From NCBI GenBank assembly GCA_041392125.1, contig JAWKMR010000005.1, positions 233,381 through 297,380 on the forward strand: DNA of 64,000 nt. The letters run 5' to 3'. This document shows, piece after piece, positions 27,653 through 36,600 of this stretch. This stretch comes from Halomarinibacterium sp041392125. Lineage in GTDB: Bacteria; Bacteroidota; Bacteroidia; Flavobacteriales; Flavobacteriaceae. Positions within the stretch are counted from its first letter, which is position 1. Each line of letters begins with the position of its first letter. Made by a program: the position numbers and the translations under genes. The notes beneath the pieces are model-generated. The model did not search any database. It had not been told where the DNA came from and worked only from the letters and a program-made list of their open reading frames with translations.

Positions 27653-28354
27653 ATGATACGTTTTGTTAGTTTTCTTTTAGTTCTTTTTACACTTTTGAGT
27701 TGTGATTCTTCAGCTCCAAAAATGAAGCTTTCCGGCACCATTGACGGGTTGAGAAAAGGAACTCTTTTACTTCAAAAAATTGAAGATTCGGTATTTAAAA
27801 ATATAGATTCGGTAACGATTAACGGCGAAGCTCATTTTCAATTTTCAGTTCCTATAGAAGAACCGGAAGTATATTTCTTAACCATGCGTTTTAACGATAG
27901 TTTACGTACCCAAAGAAGGCTTTCGTTTTTTGCAGAGCCTTCAGAGATTGTGCTCCATTCTAAATTGAAAAACTTCGAAATCGAAACTTCGGTAAAAGGC
28001 TCTGTAAATCAAGAAAAATGGGATGCTTATAGTAACTTGATGCGACGTTATAACGATAAAAACCTCGAATTGATTGAGCAACATTTTAATGCGCTAAAAG
28101 CCGGGAATGATTCCTTATCCATGGCCTTAAAAAAAGATCAAGAAAAACTGGTTTCTTCCAGATACTTGGCTACTGTAAACTTTGCCAAAAACAATAACGA
28201 TTTTGAAATTGCTCCTTATTTAATGCTTACAGAAGTGTACGATGCCAATGTAAAATACTTGGACACAATATACAAACTTCTAACCCCCAAAATAAAAGAC
28301 TCCAAATACGGAAAAGCATTGGAGTCTTTAATAAAAGATCGTAAAGGGGAGTAA
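27653..28354 (+). CDS. DUF4369-domain lipoprotein
   Basis: The 233-aa protein has a lipoprotein signal (VLFTLLSCDSSAP, Cys about 17). Residues about 24-120 match the DUF4369 beta-sandwich (MKLSGTIDGLRKGTLLLQK; FQFSVPIEEPEVYFL). This domain is common at the N-terminus of Bacteroidetes thioredoxin-like lipoproteins. Here the thioredoxin domain with CxxC is absent and a helical charged C-terminus replaces it. The promoter-like CATCTTTG lies at 27624-27631. The 3' coding end contains a hairpin that probably terminates the convergent gene (28295-28329). Confidence 0.8.
   Translation: MIRFVSFLLVLFTLLSCDSSAPKMKLSGTIDGLRKGTLLLQKIEDSVFKNIDSVTINGEAHFQFSVPIEEPEVYFLTMRFNDSLRTQRRLSFFAEPSEIVLHSKLKNFEIETSVKGSVNQEKWDAYSNLMRRYNDKNLELIEQHFNALKAGNDSLSMALKKDQEKLVSSRYLATVNFAKNNNDFEIAPYLMLTEVYDANVKYLDTIYKLLTPKIKDSKYGKALESLIKDRKGE
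28295..28329 (-). terminator. Terminator-like hairpin inside the DUF4369 gene
   Basis: AAAGACTCCAA (28295-28305) pairs perfectly over 11 bp with TTGGAGTCTTT (28319-28329). On the minus strand it is followed by TTATTTT, but on the plus strand by AATAAAA. It therefore suits the minus-strand gene that stops at 28357, although it lies within the coding sequence of the facing gene. Confidence 0.55.
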
Positions 28355-28356
28355 CC

Positions 28357-28623
28357 TTATAAGGCGTTAATTTTATCTATTAATTTTCTGCCTCGGGTTT
28401 CTAATTCTTGATTAATTGCTTTAAAGTGTGCTTTTTTATGCTCCACACTACGGTCATTTACTTTGGTGATTAACTCATCGAAAGTTACAATAGCCTCATC
28501 AATTATTTTTTCAGAATCTTTGGTGTCTTTGTCCGGATTGGTTAATTCCCAAATATATACCGCTTCAATAATATCTCCTAAAACGTAGTTGATGTCTTTT
28601 TTTAAGGTGCGTACGCTTGCCAT
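28357..28623 (-). CDS. Conserved small helical protein, unknown function
   Basis: The 88-aa soluble, highly charged protein (MASVRTLKKDINYVLGDII) is predicted almost entirely alpha-helical. I do not recognise a functional family, although similar small proteins are common beside core genes in flavobacteria. It has its own TACTTTTG box (28640-28647) directly upstream, in a 39-bp gap from manA, so it is probably transcribed separately. It converges on the DUF4369 gene with a 2-bp gap. Confidence 0.75.
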   Translation of the reverse strand: MASVRTLKKDINYVLGDIIEAVYIWELTNPDKDTKDSEKIIDEAIVTFDELITKVNDRSVEHKKAHFKAINQELETRGRKLIDKINAL

Positions 28624-28639
28624 AATTTTAAATTTTATG

Positions 28640-28647
28640 CAAAAGTA
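28640..28647 (-). promoter_or_regulatory. -7 box TACTTTTG of the 88-aa protein gene
   Basis: This is an exact TAnnTTTG match on the minus strand (CTACTTTTGCAT), 17 nt before the ATG. It is the same octamer as at the DoxX-family gene. Confidence 0.5.
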
Positions 28648-28662
28648 GTCTTTTTTATTAGT

Positions 28663-29628
28663 TTAAGGAATGTAAACTTCTAAAAGTGTAGCGTCTTGGG
28701 TAGTTATATTAATTTCTTCAAAAACAGCGGGAATAAGTAATGTTTGCCCTAATGCTATTTCCTCTCCATGGATTACAGCTGTACCTTCCACACACATATA
28801 CACTATAAAAGAATCTATTTTAGAAATATCTCTGCGTATAGATTTTGAAAGTTTTACAATATTGGTTTCAAAATAGGGAGATTTACACAAAAGAGTGGCT
28901 TCATTTTCTGAAGCTGAGTATGTTATTTTTGCTTTAGGTTCTTCAAAAGAAATTATATCTAAAGCCAAATCGGTATGCAGCTCACGCATGGTACCATCAA
29001 CATCGGGACGATCCCAATCGTAAATTCGGTAGGTAATATCAGACGTTTGTTGAATTTCAGCTAATAAAATCCCCGCTCCTATAGCGTGAACGGTTCCCGG
29101 GGCAATAAAAAAAGCATCTCCTTTTCTCACTTTTTCAGCATGTAAAATTTGGGTAATCTTTCCTTCTGAAAGTGTTTTAAGATACTTTTCTTTATTTATG
29201 TCTTGATTAAAGCCTAAAATTAATCGTGCCTCTTCTTCTGCTTGCTGGATGTACCACATCTCTGTTTTTCCGAAGCTGTTGTGACGTTCTTTAGCCATGG
29301 TATCATTAGGATGTAATTGCACCGATAAGTCTTCTTTAGCGTCAATAAATTTGAAAAGCAACGGAAACTCAAGACCATATTGAGCAACTACTTTATTACC
29401 GAGTAAGGCTTCCTTAAAATTTTCAATGAGAACCAATAAATTCTCTCCTTTTAGGCTTCCATTGGCTACAGTGGAAACATTTTCTTTTACTCCAGAAAGC
29501 TCCCAACTCTCCCCTATTTTTCCTTTTGCTTCTTTTCCTAACAGGGATGCCAGTTTATTTCCTCCCCAGACTTTTTCTTTAAGTTGCGGATAAAATTTTA
29601 ATGGATAAAGGGATTGGTTTTTAGCCAT
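28663..29628 (-). CDS. manA: Mannose-6-phosphate isomerase, class I
   Basis: The product is 321 aa, using the ATG of MAKNQSLYPLKF; an upstream Met would extend further into queD. This cytosolic zinc enzyme interconverts fructose-6-P and mannose-6-P and supplies GDP-mannose for polysaccharide and glycoprotein synthesis. Zinc-site motifs are visible: SVQLHPND (about 106-113), GKTEMWYI (about 121-128) and GTVHAIGAG (about 179-187). The C-terminal cupin is short, as usual for the Bacteroidetes/Firmicutes form. The start overlaps the 3' end of queD by 8 bp. It is the last gene of the idi-queD-manA operon. Confidence 0.92.
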   Translation of the reverse strand: MAKNQSLYPLKFYPQLKEKVWGGNKLASLLGKEAKGKIGESWELSGVKENVSTVANGSLKGENLLVLIENFKEALLGNKVVAQYGLEFPLLFKFIDAKEDLSVQLHPNDTMAKERHNSFGKTEMWYIQQAEEEARLILGFNQDINKEKYLKTLSEGKITQILHAEKVRKGDAFFIAPGTVHAIGAGILLAEIQQTSDITYRIYDWDRPDVDGTMRELHTDLALDIISFEEPKAKITYSASENEATLLCKSPYFETNIVKLSKSIRRDISKIDSFIVYMCVEGTAVIHGEEIALGQTLLIPAVFEEINITTQDATLLEVYIP

Positions 29629-30028
29629 GGTACACCACAAAATTTCGGGGAGTTTCAAATAACTTTACAGAAAGTTCAAATTTGGCATCCAATTTCTTCC
29701 GAAGCCTATTCCAGATAACCACTGCGATATTTTCAACCGTAGGGTTTAGGTTTTCAAATTCCGGAATTTCTATATTTAAATTTTTATGATCTAAATAGTC
29801 TTCAATTTCTTCAAAAATAATTTTCTTCAAAAAATCTAAATTAATTACAAACCCTGTTTCAGGGTCTATAGCACCTGTAACACCTACTTCTAACTCATAG
29901 TTATGGCCATGAAAGTTGGGGTTACTACATTTACCAAAAACTGCTAAATTTTTTTCATCACTCCATTCTTTTCGATACAATCTATGGGCTGCATTAAAAT
30001 GGGATTTTCTGTAAATAGTAATACTCAT
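29621..30028 (-). CDS. queD: 6-pyruvoyl-tetrahydropterin synthase / QueD family
   Basis: The 135-aa protein has the zinc His set FNAAHRL and HGHNY, and the catalytic Cys in FGKCSNPNFHGHNYEL. The family turns dihydroneopterin triphosphate either into 6-carboxy-tetrahydropterin (queuosine/deazapurine route) or into 6-pyruvoyl-tetrahydropterin (BH4 route). The segment RLYRKEWSDEKNLAVFGKC and the DHKNLN block resemble animal PTPS closely, so the true product is uncertain. No other queuosine gene is adjacent. Its ATG overlaps the stop of idi as ATGA, indicating translational coupling. Confidence 0.85.
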   Translation of the reverse strand: MSITIYRKSHFNAAHRLYRKEWSDEKNLAVFGKCSNPNFHGHNYELEVGVTGAIDPETGFVINLDFLKKIIFEEIEDYLDHKNLNIEIPEFENLNPTVENIAVVIWNRLRKKLDAKFELSVKLFETPRNFVVYHG

Positions 30029-30543
30029 GAGTTGAGACTTTCGTAGAATTTTTCAAAAATAATTTTAAACCAAGCCGTATAATGCTCGGGATGGCTTTCT
30101 ATATCAGCTTTTACATCTAGCAAAGGCATCCATTTCCAGGCAGCCACCTCTTCAGTATTTATAACAGGCTCTCCATTAAAAGTACCTACTAAAATATGAT
30201 CTAATTCGTGTTCGGTTAAACCATTGTCAAAAGGGGCTTTGTAAATAAAGGAAGTGGTTTCTTTTAATGGGGTGGTAAAACCCATTTCTTCGGTAAGTCG
30301 TCTCTTTCCCGCTTCCATGTTACTTTCCCCATCTCGTTGATGACTGCAACAGGTATTGGTCCATAAACCCGGGGAATGATACTTATTAAAAGCTCTTTGC
30401 TGAAGCATTAATTCTCCCTTATCATTGAAGATAAATACCGAAAAAGCCCGATGAAGTAATCCTTTTTCGTGAGCTTCCTGCTTGGACATTAACCCAATTT
30501 TTTCATCCTTTTCATTTACAAGAATTACTTTTTCTTCTGTCAT
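30025..30543 (-). CDS. idi: Isopentenyl-diphosphate delta-isomerase, type I
   Basis: The 172-aa Nudix-fold enzyme interconverts IPP and DMAPP for isoprenoid synthesis. The start chosen is MTEEKVILVNEKD; the Met three codons upstream lies in the promoter spacer. The catalytic Cys is in NTCCSHQR (about 67) and the catalytic Glu in EHELDH (about 115). The Nudix segment EAGKRRLTEEMGF is intact. It is the first gene of a three-gene operon with a well-formed flavobacterial promoter (30560-30593) and a very short 5' leader. Confidence 0.93.
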   Translation of the reverse strand: MTEEKVILVNEKDEKIGLMSKQEAHEKGLLHRAFSVFIFNDKGELMLQQRAFNKYHSPGLWTNTCCSHQRDGESNMEAGKRRLTEEMGFTTPLKETTSFIYKAPFDNGLTEHELDHILVGTFNGEPVINTEEVAAWKWMPLLDVKADIESHPEHYTAWFKIIFEKFYESLNS

Positions 30544-30559
30544 TGAAAGCATTTTTTTT

Positions 30560-30593
30560 CAAAAATACAAAATGCCTTGTTAAGAAATAACAA
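30560..30593 (-). promoter_or_regulatory. Promoter TTG-N23-TATTTTTG of idi-queD-manA
   Basis: On the minus strand TTG (30591-30593) is followed after 23 nt by TATTTTTG (30560-30567), matching the flavobacterial -33/-7 pattern. The ATG is 17 nt beyond the -7 box. It directly follows the terminator of the upstream OmpA gene. Confidence 0.6.
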
Positions 30594-30622
30594 AAGCGCC
30601 CAACGATATGCTGGACGCTTTA
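30585..30622 (-). terminator. Terminator of the adhesin-SprF-OmpA unit
   Basis: AAGCGTCCA and TGGGCGCTT on the minus strand (30612-30620 with 30594-30602) form a 9-bp stem with one G-U pair, followed by TTGTTATTTC. Confidence 0.7.
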
Positions 30623-30646
30623 CATTGAAAATTAAATCTGGCTATT

Positions 30647-32587
30647 TTAATTTTGAATAATAAACATCGATCTTCTGTTCAATTGGTGTTCTTCTTCGGT
30701 ACATTCCACCCCGTCTGAACATCTATTTTGAAGTTGTCTTTCGCCGTATCCTTTGGCAGTTAGTCTACTTCGGTCTATCCCTTTTTCGACTAACCAATTA
30801 AGGGTTGACTGTGCCCTTTTTTCAGAGAGTACTTCGTTGTATTTGAAAGGTGCTCTGGAGTCGGTATGCGATTCAATATGAATTATTAACTCTGGATATT
30901 GACGCATCGCTGCTAAAATCTTAGCTAATTCAATGGCGGCATCCGGACGAATATTGTATCTATCAAAATCGAAATAAATGGGTTGAAGTGCTAATCTACA
31001 TCCTAAATCATTAGGAGGACACGGATCGCAATCTAAGCCAACGTTTACATTAATTACACCTGTTTTGTTGGGTGTTTTCACTTGTTTTTCATTGTACTCG
31101 CAGCCATCTTTTCCGGCTCTCACTGTATAGGTTGAATCACAAGCAGCTAAGGCTTCAAAATCGTATTTTCCATTTTCATCGGAAGTAACCTGGGCAATTT
31201 CTTTGTTATTTTCATCTAAAAGAAAAACCGTAGCACCTGAGATGGGCTCCCCGGTATCGGTATTAGAAATAAGCCCAGTAATGGTAATTTCGCATTTTTC
31301 CCTAACAATGTAAATTTCATCCGAAATACTACCTTGATCTCCGTCACGATTAGAAGACAGATAACCAATACGTTTACCTTCTTCAATAATAAAGGCAAAG
31401 TCATCTTTTTTACTATTGGCAGGCTCCCCAAGGTTAGTCACTTTTCCGGGGGTACCATCGGTTCCTAATTGTGAAACCATAATATCCAATCCTCCTAGAC
31501 CTGCGTGACCATCACTGGAGAAATAAAGATTATTCATTTCGCTTATAAAAGGGAATCCTTCACGAGCTTCGGTATTGATATTGGGACCTAAATTTACAGG
31601 CACACCATAGGTTCCATCTTCATTAATATCTACATACCAAATATCGCTCATTCCAAAGGTTCCGGGTCTATCGGAAGCAAAATAAAGTCTTTTGTTATCT
31701 ACACTTAAGGCAGGATGTGCGACTGAGAAATTATCGCCATTAAAAGGTAATTCTTCAATATTGGTCCAGAAATTTTCACCGCTTTTTATGGCTTTGTAAA
31801 TTTTTAAACGGATGGTTTTGCTTTTATCCCTTCCCTTTTTTCCTTGAAAAAAGTTATTTCGGGTAAAATACATGGTTTGTCCATCTTTTGTAAAAGCTGC
31901 TGAGGATTCATGATAACGAGTATTTACATCTCCATCCACGGAAGTCACATTGGACAGGTTTCCATCCATATCACGATCGGCTTCAAAAAGGTCTAAAAAA
32001 GGTTCTTCATCCCATGCAAAGGTTTTGGTTCCTTCGGTGTTTTTTGTAGCTGATGCAAAAACAATTTTATCTCCATAATACGAAGTACCAAAATCGGAGT
32101 GTTTGGTATTAATACTTGTTTTTTGTACTTCATAGCCTTTGGCCTGAAAGGCAATACTCTTCAAGTAATCCGGATCTTCTTTGTAATTATTAATAATGAT
32201 TCCTGCCCCTCCTAATTTTGAATATGAGTCCATCATTAGATCTGCAGCCTCATATTTACCAAGGCTTTTTAAGCATTGGGCGGTTCGGTAATAATAAATA
32301 GATTCGGTTTCGGAAGGGAATTGTCCAATCAATTTTTGATACCAAATAGCAGCATTTTCATAATCACTATTGTAGTAATAGGTATCTCCTAATTTTTGAT
32401 ATACTTGTGCTGAAGCATAACCGTCTTCAACAACTTTTAAATAGATTTCACGAGCATCGATATACGAATACTTGTCAAATTCCTTATTAGCTTTATCAAT
32501 TTGGTTTTGTTGGGCAATAGAAGTACTGGCAATGAGGGTTACCAGCAGGGACATAAGTATTTTTTGTAATACTGAGTTGGTCTTCAT
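30647..32587 (-). CDS. OmpA-family protein with TPR, PD40 and Cna-B-like domains
   Basis: The 646-aa envelope protein has a signal peptide ending near TSIAQ. TPR-like helices occupy about 25-140. PD40/WD40-like beta-propeller blades (about 170-410) include RLYFASDRPGTFGMSDIWY and NLYFSSDGHAGLGGLDIMV. A carboxypeptidase-regulatory-like sandwich (about 435-525) has ISGATVFLLDENN. The C-terminal OmpA domain (about 535-646) has YFDFDRYNIRPDA and HTDSRAPFKYNEVLSEKRA and should bind peptidoglycan. Genes with this layout regularly follow porP/sprF in Bacteroidetes. It ends the operon, 11 bp after the SprF gene, and probably tethers or supports the T9SS export site of the giant adhesin. Confidence 0.9.
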   Translation of the reverse strand: MKTNSVLQKILMSLLVTLIASTSIAQQNQIDKANKEFDKYSYIDAREIYLKVVEDGYASAQVYQKLGDTYYYNSDYENAAIWYQKLIGQFPSETESIYYYRTAQCLKSLGKYEAADLMMDSYSKLGGAGIIINNYKEDPDYLKSIAFQAKGYEVQKTSINTKHSDFGTSYYGDKIVFASATKNTEGTKTFAWDEEPFLDLFEADRDMDGNLSNVTSVDGDVNTRYHESSAAFTKDGQTMYFTRNNFFQGKKGRDKSKTIRLKIYKAIKSGENFWTNIEELPFNGDNFSVAHPALSVDNKRLYFASDRPGTFGMSDIWYVDINEDGTYGVPVNLGPNINTEAREGFPFISEMNNLYFSSDGHAGLGGLDIMVSQLGTDGTPGKVTNLGEPANSKKDDFAFIIEEGKRIGYLSSNRDGDQGSISDEIYIVREKCEITITGLISNTDTGEPISGATVFLLDENNKEIAQVTSDENGKYDFEALAACDSTYTVRAGKDGCEYNEKQVKTPNKTGVINVNVGLDCDPCPPNDLGCRLALQPIYFDFDRYNIRPDAAIELAKILAAMRQYPELIIHIESHTDSRAPFKYNEVLSEKRAQSTLNWLVEKGIDRSRLTAKGYGERQLQNRCSDGVECTEEEHQLNRRSMFIIQN

Positions 32588-32598
32588 AGTTAGATTTT

Positions 32599-33558
32599 TT
32601 AGAAGAATCTGGGTGTTAGCACACGTTCTGGTTTATTGAATAGGTCGAAACGAAGGAATACTTCGTAAGAACCGTCGCTATACGTTTCAATATCGGTAGT
32701 TTGGTAATCATATCCAAGGCCAATGAAAATAGCATCAGATACTTGAAAACCGGCCATAGCACTTAATGCAGCACTCCATCTGTAAGAAGCTCCTAAAGTG
32801 AATTTTTCATTAATTAAAAAGTTAGCAGATGCATCCCATTGTAGCGGAGATCCATTTACTGCTTTGATTAATGTAGCAGGTTTAAACTTTAAATTGTCAT
32901 TGATGTCGAATACATATCCTGCAATCAAGAAATAGTGTAGTCTTTCCGCAGCAGTTGTTTCCCCGGCAATAAGTGAACCGTTTACAATGTCGGTTATTTT
33001 AGATTGATCGAAGTGTTTTGTAGTAAGAAAATTAGGAACTGAAAGCCCCACATAAAACTTTTCGGTATTATAATACACTCCGGCACCAATTTGAGGTTGT
33101 AGTTTGTTATCGATGTTATCATTTTCAAATACATCTCCGGGATCGGCAATATTCAATTTATTGAAATCCACATCCAAAATATCCAGACCTGCTTTTAGTC
33201 CAAAAGAAACCTTTCCATTTTCAGAAGTATTAATTCTATAGGCATAGTCAACAATAATATTAGATTCCACTGCGGGACCAATTTCATCGTATACAATGGA
33301 AAGCCCAAGCCCCATATTATCCAATGCACCGATGGGCCCATTGACGGTAAAGGTACCTGTTTGAGGAGCTCCTTCAAAATTAACCCATTGGGTTCTTCCC
33401 AAAAGCCCAAAACTTAATACATCCCTTGATCCGGCATAACCAGGATTGACCACCTGTGTATTGTACATATATTGTGTGTACTGTGGGTCTTGTTGGGCAT
33501 TACTTGAAAAAGTTCCAAGTAAAAGTAAAACCAAGATTGCTATGTAACTGTTTCTCAT
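32599..33558 (-). CDS. PorP/SprF-family outer-membrane protein
   Basis: The 319-aa beta-barrel-like protein has a signal peptide (MRNSYIAILVLLLLGTFSSNAQ) followed by the family hallmark QDPQYTQYMYNTQVVNPGYAGS. The remainder alternates amphipathic strands ending in an aromatic residue (FLRFDLF...RFF). In Flavobacterium johnsoniae, SprF is needed to export the gliding adhesin SprB, and type B T9SS substrates often have a private PorP/SprF paralog next to them. Its position directly downstream of the type B giant supports such a pairing. The 51-bp spacer contains a strong hairpin (33576-33599). Confidence 0.93.
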   Translation of the reverse strand: MRNSYIAILVLLLLGTFSSNAQQDPQYTQYMYNTQVVNPGYAGSRDVLSFGLLGRTQWVNFEGAPQTGTFTVNGPIGALDNMGLGLSIVYDEIGPAVESNIIVDYAYRINTSENGKVSFGLKAGLDILDVDFNKLNIADPGDVFENDNIDNKLQPQIGAGVYYNTEKFYVGLSVPNFLTTKHFDQSKITDIVNGSLIAGETTAAERLHYFLIAGYVFDINDNLKFKPATLIKAVNGSPLQWDASANFLINEKFTLGASYRWSAALSAMAGFQVSDAIFIGLGYDYQTTDIETYSDGSYEVFLRFDLFNKPERVLTPRFF

Positions 33559-33575
33559 CTTACTATTTTTTGTAT

Positions 33576-33599
33576 TCCGAGGGTATTAATCCCCTCGGA
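33576..33599. other. Intercistronic stem-loop between adhesin and SprF genes
   Basis: CCGAGGG (33577-33583) pairs with CCCTCGG (33592-33598), plus one more T-A pair. On the minus strand, which is the mRNA sense here, an A-rich rather than T-rich tail follows, so it is probably an RNA processing or stability element. The plus-strand side does have a T-run. Confidence 0.5.
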
Positions 33600-33609
33600 T
33601 TTTTTGTTT

Positions 33610-36600
33610 TTATCTATTAATGTATAGGTATCCTGTATAATTTGACTGTCCTGGGTTTTCTCCATTGAAGGTCAAGATATAGAAGTAGGTTCCTGTTGGT
33701 AATTTTTCGCCCGCATTAATGGTTGCTCTTGCGTTAGATTCCCCTACGAACACATTTTCTTCTCCTGTAAGTCCTCCATAGCCATTGGTCTCCCAAATAA
33801 GTACACCCCATCTGTTGAAAATCTTCACATTGTTGTCTGGGAAATCTTCAATACCTCTTATTTCGAAGTAATCGTTTAATCCATCGCCATTAGGTGTAAT
33901 ACCATTGAAGATTTCAAACTCAGCACCTAACACATCGGGAAGTACAACAACGGTAACATCATCCGGATCCCCATCACCGTCAATATCTGTATTTGTTAGA
34001 TCACTTGGGTCGTCGGATATATCGGTTACTTCTGTACCATCACCCGTAGTTCCTGTTGCCAGCGCCTGATTTACTACTTCGCCGGCATCAATATCTGCCT
34101 GAGTTATAGTATACGTTGCTGTAAAGGTTTCACTGTCAGTCTCACCAGGTAGCAGCTCAGCAATTGGGCCACCAGAGATTACAATACCTGGTAAATCGTC
34201 TACCAATTCAATGTTATATAAAGTAACATTTCCGGTATTAGTAACACTAAATGCATAGGTAATGGTTTCGCCCACTTGAGCAATATCATCATCATTATCG
34301 TCGTTCCAAACTCCCGCCTTTTCAAGAGACATTGATGGATCTTGGCAAAGGATGCTTATTGTTGGGTCGTCTTCCAGATTACTGTTGTTATCACTTAAAT
34401 CTGAAACTACATCTCCGTTAGGTGCAGTACCAAAGGCAGTAGCCTGATTAGTCACAAAGCCATTATCAACATCTTCTTGTGTTACTGTGTAGATAGCTGA
34501 GAATGTTTCAGTATCAGATTCACCAGCAAGTATGGTTACCGGGCCTCCAATTACTTCTACCATTGGGTCTGTAACAATTACTTGTGTTAAAGTTACATTT
34601 CCAAGGTTTGTTACCACAAAGTCATACACAATAGTCTCACCTAAATCGATACAACCATTATTGTTCTCATCAACCGGTGTTCCTTCTTTAATAAGAGCAA
34701 TGGCAGGACTTTGACACAATACGGTGATTGTTGGATCGTCTTCTGTTAGTACTTCGTCGTCAGAAAGATCTGAAACTGTATTTAATTGAGGATCTAATCC
34801 TGTTACCTCTGCTTGGTTTTCTACAAAGCCATTGTTAATATCCGCTTGTGTAATTAGATAAACAGCACTAAAGGTATCAATATCTGTTTGTCCCGGAACT
34901 AAAGTGATAGGTCCTCCCTGAACATTTACTAATGCATCGCTTATATCAACATTGGTTAATGTTACGTTACCGGTATTCACAACGGTGAACGAATAGGTTA
35001 TAGTTTCTTTCACATCGGCACAACCATTTCCATTTAAATCATCCACAACTCCTTGTTTAATCAAAGCAATAGCAGGATTTTGACAAAGTACAGTAATGGT
35101 TGGATCGTCTTCTAATTCGCTGTTATCATCGGAAAGGTCACTTACGGTATTTCCGTTAGGAGCTTCACCGGTAACTTCCGCCTGATTTTCTACAAATCCG
35201 GCATCAATATCCGTTTGATTGATAGAATAGGTTGCAGTAAATGTAGTACTATCAACAGCACCCGGTGCCAACGAGATAGGGCCACCAATCACATTTACTA
35301 ATGGGTCGTTAATATCAATATTAGAAATTGTAACATTACCAGTATTGATTACAGTAAATGCATAACTGATGGTTTCTTCCACATCGGTACAACCGTTTCC
35401 ATTTTCATCATTCAATGTACCTACTTTAATCAATGCAATGCTTGCATCCTGACAAAGTACCGTAATGGTTGGTTCATCCACTCCTACACCACTTCCGGAT
35501 TCGTCACTAACCACAGTTCCGTTTGGCGCAGTACCTTCTGCTGTCGCTTGGTTGGTTACCTGACCGGCATCAATATCATCTTGAGTAATGGTATAGCTTC
35601 CGGTGTAAATCCATGTCTCGGTGACATCTAATTCATTATCGCCATCAGTATCACCACTGTCTGGTCCCGGTACGTTTCCGCCTAATAATGGGTCATTAAC
35701 CACAATATTGGATAGGCTTACGTTGCCTTGATTGGTCACTGTAAAGGTATATTCAATCACCTCGCCCGGTTGACTACAATCTCCTCCATCATCATATACC
35801 GCTGTCTTAACGATATCAATGATTGGGTTTTGACATAATTCAACTACCGTTGGGTCATCTTCCAATACACTGGTATCGTCTGATAGATCACTTACGGTGC
35901 TTCCGTTTGGTGCTGTTCCTTCTGCTGTAGCCTGATTGGTTACTTGTCCGGCATCGATGTCATCTTGAGTGATGGCATAGCTTGCACTATATATCCAAGT
36001 CTCGGTTACATCCAACTGGTTATCGCCATCGGTATCACCACTTACAAAGGTAATGGCCGATAGACCAGGTAACGGATCGGTTACCGTGATGTTCGATAAA
36101 CTCACGTTGCCTTGGTTGGTTACTGTAAAGGTATAGTTAATAGATTCCTCTACATCAGCACACTGGTCGCCATCTCCGTCTACAAATACGCCTGCCTTAA
36201 CAATGGCAATGGATGCACTTTGACATAAGGTAGTGATCGTTGGTTCATCTACTCCTACGCCACTTCCGGATAGATCGCTTACCACAGTTCCGTTTGGCGC
36301 AGTACCTTCTGCTGTCGCTTGGTTGGTTACCTGACCGGCATCAATATCATCTTGAGTAATGGTATAGCTTCCGGTGTAAATCCATGTCTCGGTGACATCT
36401 AATTCATTATCGCCATCAGTATCACCACTGTCTGGTCCCGGTACGTTTCCGCCTAATAATGGGTCATTAACCACAATATTGGATAGGCTTACGTTGCCTT
36501 GATTGGTCACTGTAAAGGTATATTCAATCACCTCGCCCGGTTGACTACAATCTCCTCCATCATCATATACCGCTGTCTTAACGATATCAATGATTGGGTT

